Source: Armatimonadota bacterium (GTDB lineage: Bacteria > Armatimonadota > UBA5829). Taken from it: a stretch of DNA of 6,441 nucleotides. Below the pieces are notes generated by a model that worked only from the letters and a program-made list of their open reading frames with translations, was not told the origin of the DNA and did no database searches. Position numbers and translations under genes: made by a program. Positions 5,287-6,441 of this stretch are shown piece by piece (position 1 is the stretch's first letter; each line of letters starts with the position of its first letter). The stretch covers positions 1 to 6,441 of the forward strand of contig JAMCYN010000126.1 in assembly GCA_023474015.1 (NCBI GenBank), read 5' to 3'.

Positions 5287-6441
5287 CGCGGAATGCTCCT
5301 TCCCACCAGCCCGCTGAGCGCCGCCATCACCGGAGGCGCTAAGGCAAGACCGGTCGCCAGCGCGGCCAGCAGGAACACCGCCGGAGCGAATGACCAGGAG
5401 CGCGGGCATTTGCTCTTCTTGTCAGCGGGAGCATTGCCGAACAGCGCGCGCCCGACATGGCACGAAATGGCAATGAACGTAATTGTGAGGCCGGCGATCA
5501 CCAATCCTGCCGCCAAAAAGTGCCCGGACGCAAATGTGTCGCGGAGCAGGAGCCACTCGCTCAAGAATGTGCCGAACGGAGGGCTTCCGGCAATCGCGAA
5601 ACTCCCCGCGATCAGCAACACACCCCACACCGGCGCGGCGCGGAGCATTCCCCCGAGCTTGTCGAGGGATTTGGTCCCGTAGAGATGGAGAATGTTACCC
5701 GCCAGCAGGAATAGGGCCACTTTCACCAGGCTGTGGTTGATCGCGTGGAGCACGAACACCGGACCGGAGCCGATTCCGATTGCCAGCGCAAGCAGGCCCA
5801 TATGCTCCACGCTGGAATAGGCCCACATTCTCTTCAGATCGTGCTGGCGAACGAGCATCAGCCCCGCCGCGAGCACCGTGATTGCCGCCATCGGGACCAG
5901 AGTGTGCCGCACCAGATCGGAGAGTCCGGCAGCGGTGACGATAGCGGTAATCCTCCAAAGCGCCACCAGAGCGCAGTTGAGCAAGGCCCCGGAAAGCATC
6001 GCCGAGGCGGGTGCGGGCGCTTCAGAGTGAGCGTCGGGGAGCCAGTTATGGAGTGGAAATAGCCCGGCTTTTGTCCCATATCCGAGCAGGCAGAAGATGA
6101 ATCCCAGCCGCAGAAGTCGGGGGTCCAGGTGTTTTCCATGGGCTAGAAGCTCTCCCAACATCAGGGTTCCGTTCGGGCTGTCGGGGCCCTGAGACGAGGC
6201 AAATATCAGCACGGTCCCGAAGAGCGCAAACGCGATCCCCACGCTGCACAGCAGCAGGTATTTCCAGGTAGCCTCCAATGAGAGTCGGCTGCGGTGGAAG
6301 AACACCAGAGGGGCGGACATCAGGGTCGTCGCCTCCATCGCAATCCACATAAAACCGAGGTTCTTTGCGAGCAGCACACCGTACATCGCCAGCACGAACA
6401 GGCCCGACCAGGTGTAGAAACGGCAGAACAGACGGTCAGTC
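5283..6441 (-). CDS. HyfF/NuoL-type proton antiporter-like membrane subunit (N-terminus outside window)
   Basis: The open frame runs from the right edge to TGA 5283-5285, giving 385 residues; there is no stop before the edge, so the start lies outside. The product is highly hydrophobic with many membrane helices. It carries hallmarks of the NuoL/M/N and Mrp antiporter family: GYGTKAGLFPLHNWLPDAHS, followed by EAPAPASAMLSG, then SSVEHMG and a conserved HAINHSLVKVALFLLAGN. The Lys, Glu and His residues in these segments form the proton or ion path in complex I and energy-converting hydrogenases. Among relatives it is closest in pattern to hydrogenase-4 HyfF. HyfF proteins are about 500 residues, so about 100 N-terminal residues appear to be missing. 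It is followed directly (4-base overlap) by the large subunit gene, as in hyf operons. The inferred role is ion pumping across the cytoplasmic membrane, coupled to electron transfer in the soluble arm. Confidence 0.9.
   Translation of the reverse strand, partial: TDRLFCRFYTWSGLFVLAMYGVLLAKNLGFMWIAMEATTLMSAPLVFFHRSRLSLEATWKYLLLCSVGIAFALFGTVLIFASSQGPDSPNGTLMLGELLAHGKHLDPRLLRLGFIFCLLGYGTKAGLFPLHNWLPDAHSEAPAPASAMLSGALLNCALVALWRITAIVTAAGLSDLVRHTLVPMAAITVLAAGLMLVRQHDLKRMWAYSSVEHMGLLALAIGIGSGPVFVLHAINHSLVKVALFLLAGNILHLYGTKSLDKLGGMLRAAPVWGVLLIAGSFAIAGSPPFGTFLSEWLLLRDTFASGHFLAAGLVIAGLTITFIAISCHVGRALFGNAPADKKSKCPRSWSFAPAVFLLAALATGLALAPPVMAALSGLVGRSIPR

Noticed and set aside
5287..5409. Longer start of the large subunit at 5409
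   Set aside because: The extra 41 residues lie over the end of the antiporter gene and resemble nothing, while ATG 5286 has a good AGGAG and a typical ATGA overlap.
1..6441. CRISPR arrays, insertion sequences, tRNA or rRNA genes
   Set aside because: I saw no spaced direct repeats, transposase frames, terminal inverted repeats or recognisable RNA gene sequence.

Overview
The window looks like chromosomal DNA from an environmental bacterium with c-type cytochrome maturation, probably a selenocysteine user. All complete genes use ordinary bacterial signals (AGGAG-type ribosome binding sites, short gaps, ATGA overlaps, a sigma70-like promoter). The hydrogenase-like genes are visibly GC-richer than the first kilobase. 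I cannot name the phylum from the sequence alone.

Layout. Positions 1-103 hold the 3' end of an unidentified plus-strand gene, followed by a small terminator-like hairpin. From about 177 to 1046 lies an ankyrin-repeat gene whose open frame begins inside a repeat, so its 5' part appears to be missing. A clean promoter (TTGACA, 17 bases, TATACT) at 1118-1146 then drives a two-gene plus-strand unit. The first gene (1205-2545) is a secreted protein with a metallophosphatase/5'-nucleotidase-like domain joined to a four-haem cytochrome c domain. The second (2558-3010) is a YhcH/YjgK/YiaL (TabA-like) cupin. From 2997 to the right edge a minus-strand operon encodes part of an energy-converting-hydrogenase-like membrane complex. 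In order of transcription these are an antiporter-like membrane subunit (HyfF/NuoL type, running off the window), a fused NuoC-NuoD/HyfG-type large subunit, and a ferredoxin-NuoB (HyfH-HyfI type) fusion.

Main discovery. The cytochrome fusion gene is interrupted by one in-frame TGA at 1361-1363. Reading through it gives one continuous 446-residue protein with its own ribosome binding site, signal peptide and promoter. The TGA sits in a Cys-Gly-X motif just before Gly-Gly-Leu-Ala-Arg-Arg, where I recall relatives having Cys. Directly downstream is a 4-bp GC hairpin with loop GGUCUU. Its GGUCU lies at the same distance from the UGA as in the classical E. coli fdhF SECIS element. The best reading is a selenoprotein, Cys51-Gly52-Sec53, in a phosphatase-like fold that has lost most usual metal ligands and is tethered to four haems. 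That suggests a periplasmic redox protein rather than a nucleotidase.

Second point. The hydrogenase-like large subunit has only three cysteines, none in a CxxC motif, so it cannot bind a NiFe site. Its partner has lost two of the four proximal cluster cysteines. The operon therefore encodes a hydrogenase-related (Ehr-type) ion-pumping complex that should not make or use hydrogen at a NiFe centre. The two plus-strand genes and the minus-strand operon converge and overlap by 14 bases. Nothing in the sequence shows that they act in one pathway.
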